DNA of 58,269 nt, taken from NCBI GenBank assembly GCA_018970785.1, contig JAGWVR010000010.1, forward strand, positions 1 to 58,269, given 5' to 3'. The stretch is from Planctomycetota bacterium (GTDB lineage: Bacteria; Planctomycetota; Planctomycetia; Pirellulales; UBA1268). Positions 57,611 through 58,269 of the stretch are shown here, in pieces. The notes beneath the pieces are model-generated. The model searched no databases, was not told the DNA's origin, and saw nothing but the letters and a program-made list of their open reading frames with translations. Position 1 is the stretch's first letter. Every line of letters begins with the position of its first letter. The position numbers and the translations under genes are program-made.

Positions 57611-58269
57611 ATGGCACGCGGCGAACGGTTGGCGGTCGCCCGGCAGGTGGCCGGGATCGGCTACACGCATCTCGGGATCGACCTCGGCGACGGGACCGTG
57701 GTCCACGCCCAGCCCCACGATCCGGCGCGGCTGTTGTCAGGTGGGGCGGTGGTGCGCACGAGCCTGGCGGAGTTCGCCGCCGGCGCCGCGGTGACGACTG
57801 TCATCGAGCCGGAAGCGCGGTTTCCCGCCGAGGAGATCGCGCGCCGCGCCGAGGCGGCGGTGGGGCGGCCCGGTTACTGCCCTCTGGGCGACAACTGCGA
57901 GCACTTCGTCACCTGGTGCGCGACCGGCAGCCACGACAGCCGCCAGGCCGCGATCCTCCTCGACCGCGCCGCGGGAGCCGCCGCGCGTCTGGCGGCCCTG
58001 GCGATGGTACGGCTCGCCGTTCCGACGGGACGGAGCGTGGCGGTGCGCACGGCGCTGGGGGCGACGGCCCGGATCGCGGCCCGATCGGCACTGCCGGCGG
58101 TGATCGCCGCCGAAGGCGCCGCCCTGGCGGCCCAGTGGACCGCCCACCAGCGCGGTGCCGACGGGGATCGCGCGCAGTGGGCCGGCGAACTGGCGGGGCT
58201 GGCGACATCGGCCGCTGTCTGTGCGGTGGCGGCCGCGGCGGCCGGCCCCGCGGCCGTCGTGGTCGCGGC
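57611..58269 (+). CDS. LRAT/NlpC-P60-like thiol acyltransferase or hydrolase (partial, 3' end missing)
   Basis: The frame stays open to the window edge, giving the first 219 residues. The first 105 form an LRAT-type domain: H20 in YTHLGIDLGDGT, H32 in VVHAQP, and C96 in NCEHFVTWC. The 12-residue spacing between the histidines and the NCEHFV box match the catalytic triad of the vertebrate LRAT/HRASLS family. After it comes an Ala-rich segment with probable membrane helices. GGAGGG lies 6 bases before the ATG. Possible roles are phospholipid or protein acyl transfer or hydrolysis. It follows the phytase-like gene by 21 bases. Confidence 0.8.
   Translation, partial: MARGERLAVARQVAGIGYTHLGIDLGDGTVVHAQPHDPARLLSGGAVVRTSLAEFAAGAAVTTVIEPEARFPAEEIARRAEAAVGRPGYCPLGDNCEHFVTWCATGSHDSRQAAILLDRAAGAAARLAALAMVRLAVPTGRSVAVRTALGATARIAARSALPAVIAAEGAALAAQWTAHQRGADGDRAQWAGELAGLATSAAVCAVAAAAAGPAAVVVA

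Overview
The window looks like chromosomal DNA of a high-GC planctomycete, most likely of the Pirellulales type. The markers for this are two gene pairs of the planctomycete cytochrome/DUF class (DUF1549/DUF1553-type with DUF1501, and DUF1592-type with DUF1552), a DUF1559 prepilin-like protein, a planctomycete-style sigma factor next to a membrane Ser/Thr kinase, an arylsulfatase, PEP-CTERM-like sorting tails and a type III glutamine synthetase. No transposase, integrase, CRISPR array, rRNA or tRNA was found.

Layout. 0-4.5 kb: ilvN-ilvC face away from the rpsB-tsf-pyrH translation/UMP kinase cluster. 4.5-8.7 kb: a DUF1559 prepilin-like protein, a small membrane-anchored protein and an APC-type permease. 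8.7-15.9 kb: a LytS/LytTR-type two-component pair, then four secreted proteins that all end in the same VPEIDPA tail. Two of these are FGE-fold paralogues without catalytic cysteines. This block is visibly lower in GC and has copies of a 34-bp repeat, in opposite orientation, on both sides. 15.9-23.3 kb: a calcium-type P-type ATPase, a coiled-coil PD-(D/E)XK-like protein, and a 1138-residue protein joining an arylsulfatase to an esterase-type alpha/beta hydrolase. 23.6-31 kb: frr, about 19 kb away from its usual rpsB-tsf-pyrH partners, followed by three consecutive ABC ATPase/permease pairs; the last permease carries a C-terminal CPBP (CAAX-type) protease domain. 31-36.7 kb: an acyltransferase/SGNH protein and the PSD1-like/DUF1501 operon. 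36.9-41.7 kb: pyruvate phosphate dikinase and a DASS carboxylate transporter, separated by a 520-bp stretch full of stem-loops and a 100-bp-period repeat. 41.7-48.4 kb: a Cys-rich secreted protein, a LarA-like protein, a divergent signal peptidase I and the DUF1592/DUF1552 operon. 48.5-53.7 kb: type III glutamine synthetase translationally coupled to rsmG, and a carboxy-terminal processing protease. 53.9-58.3 kb: sigma factor, membrane kinase, a phytase-like secreted protein with a canonical PEP-CTERM tail, and an LRAT-fold protein cut by the window edge.

The genes mix housekeeping functions (translation, branched-chain amino acids, nitrogen assimilation, central carbon) with envelope and export functions: three ABC exporters, two sorting-tail classes, two proteases and two DUF gene pairs. 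The most unusual items are the VPEIDPA cluster with its flanking inverted repeat, the sulfatase-esterase fusion, the run of three ABC pairs with a protease fusion, and the structured intergenic region at 39.7-40.3 kb. All functional names come from reading motifs and recalled family features; no database search was run.
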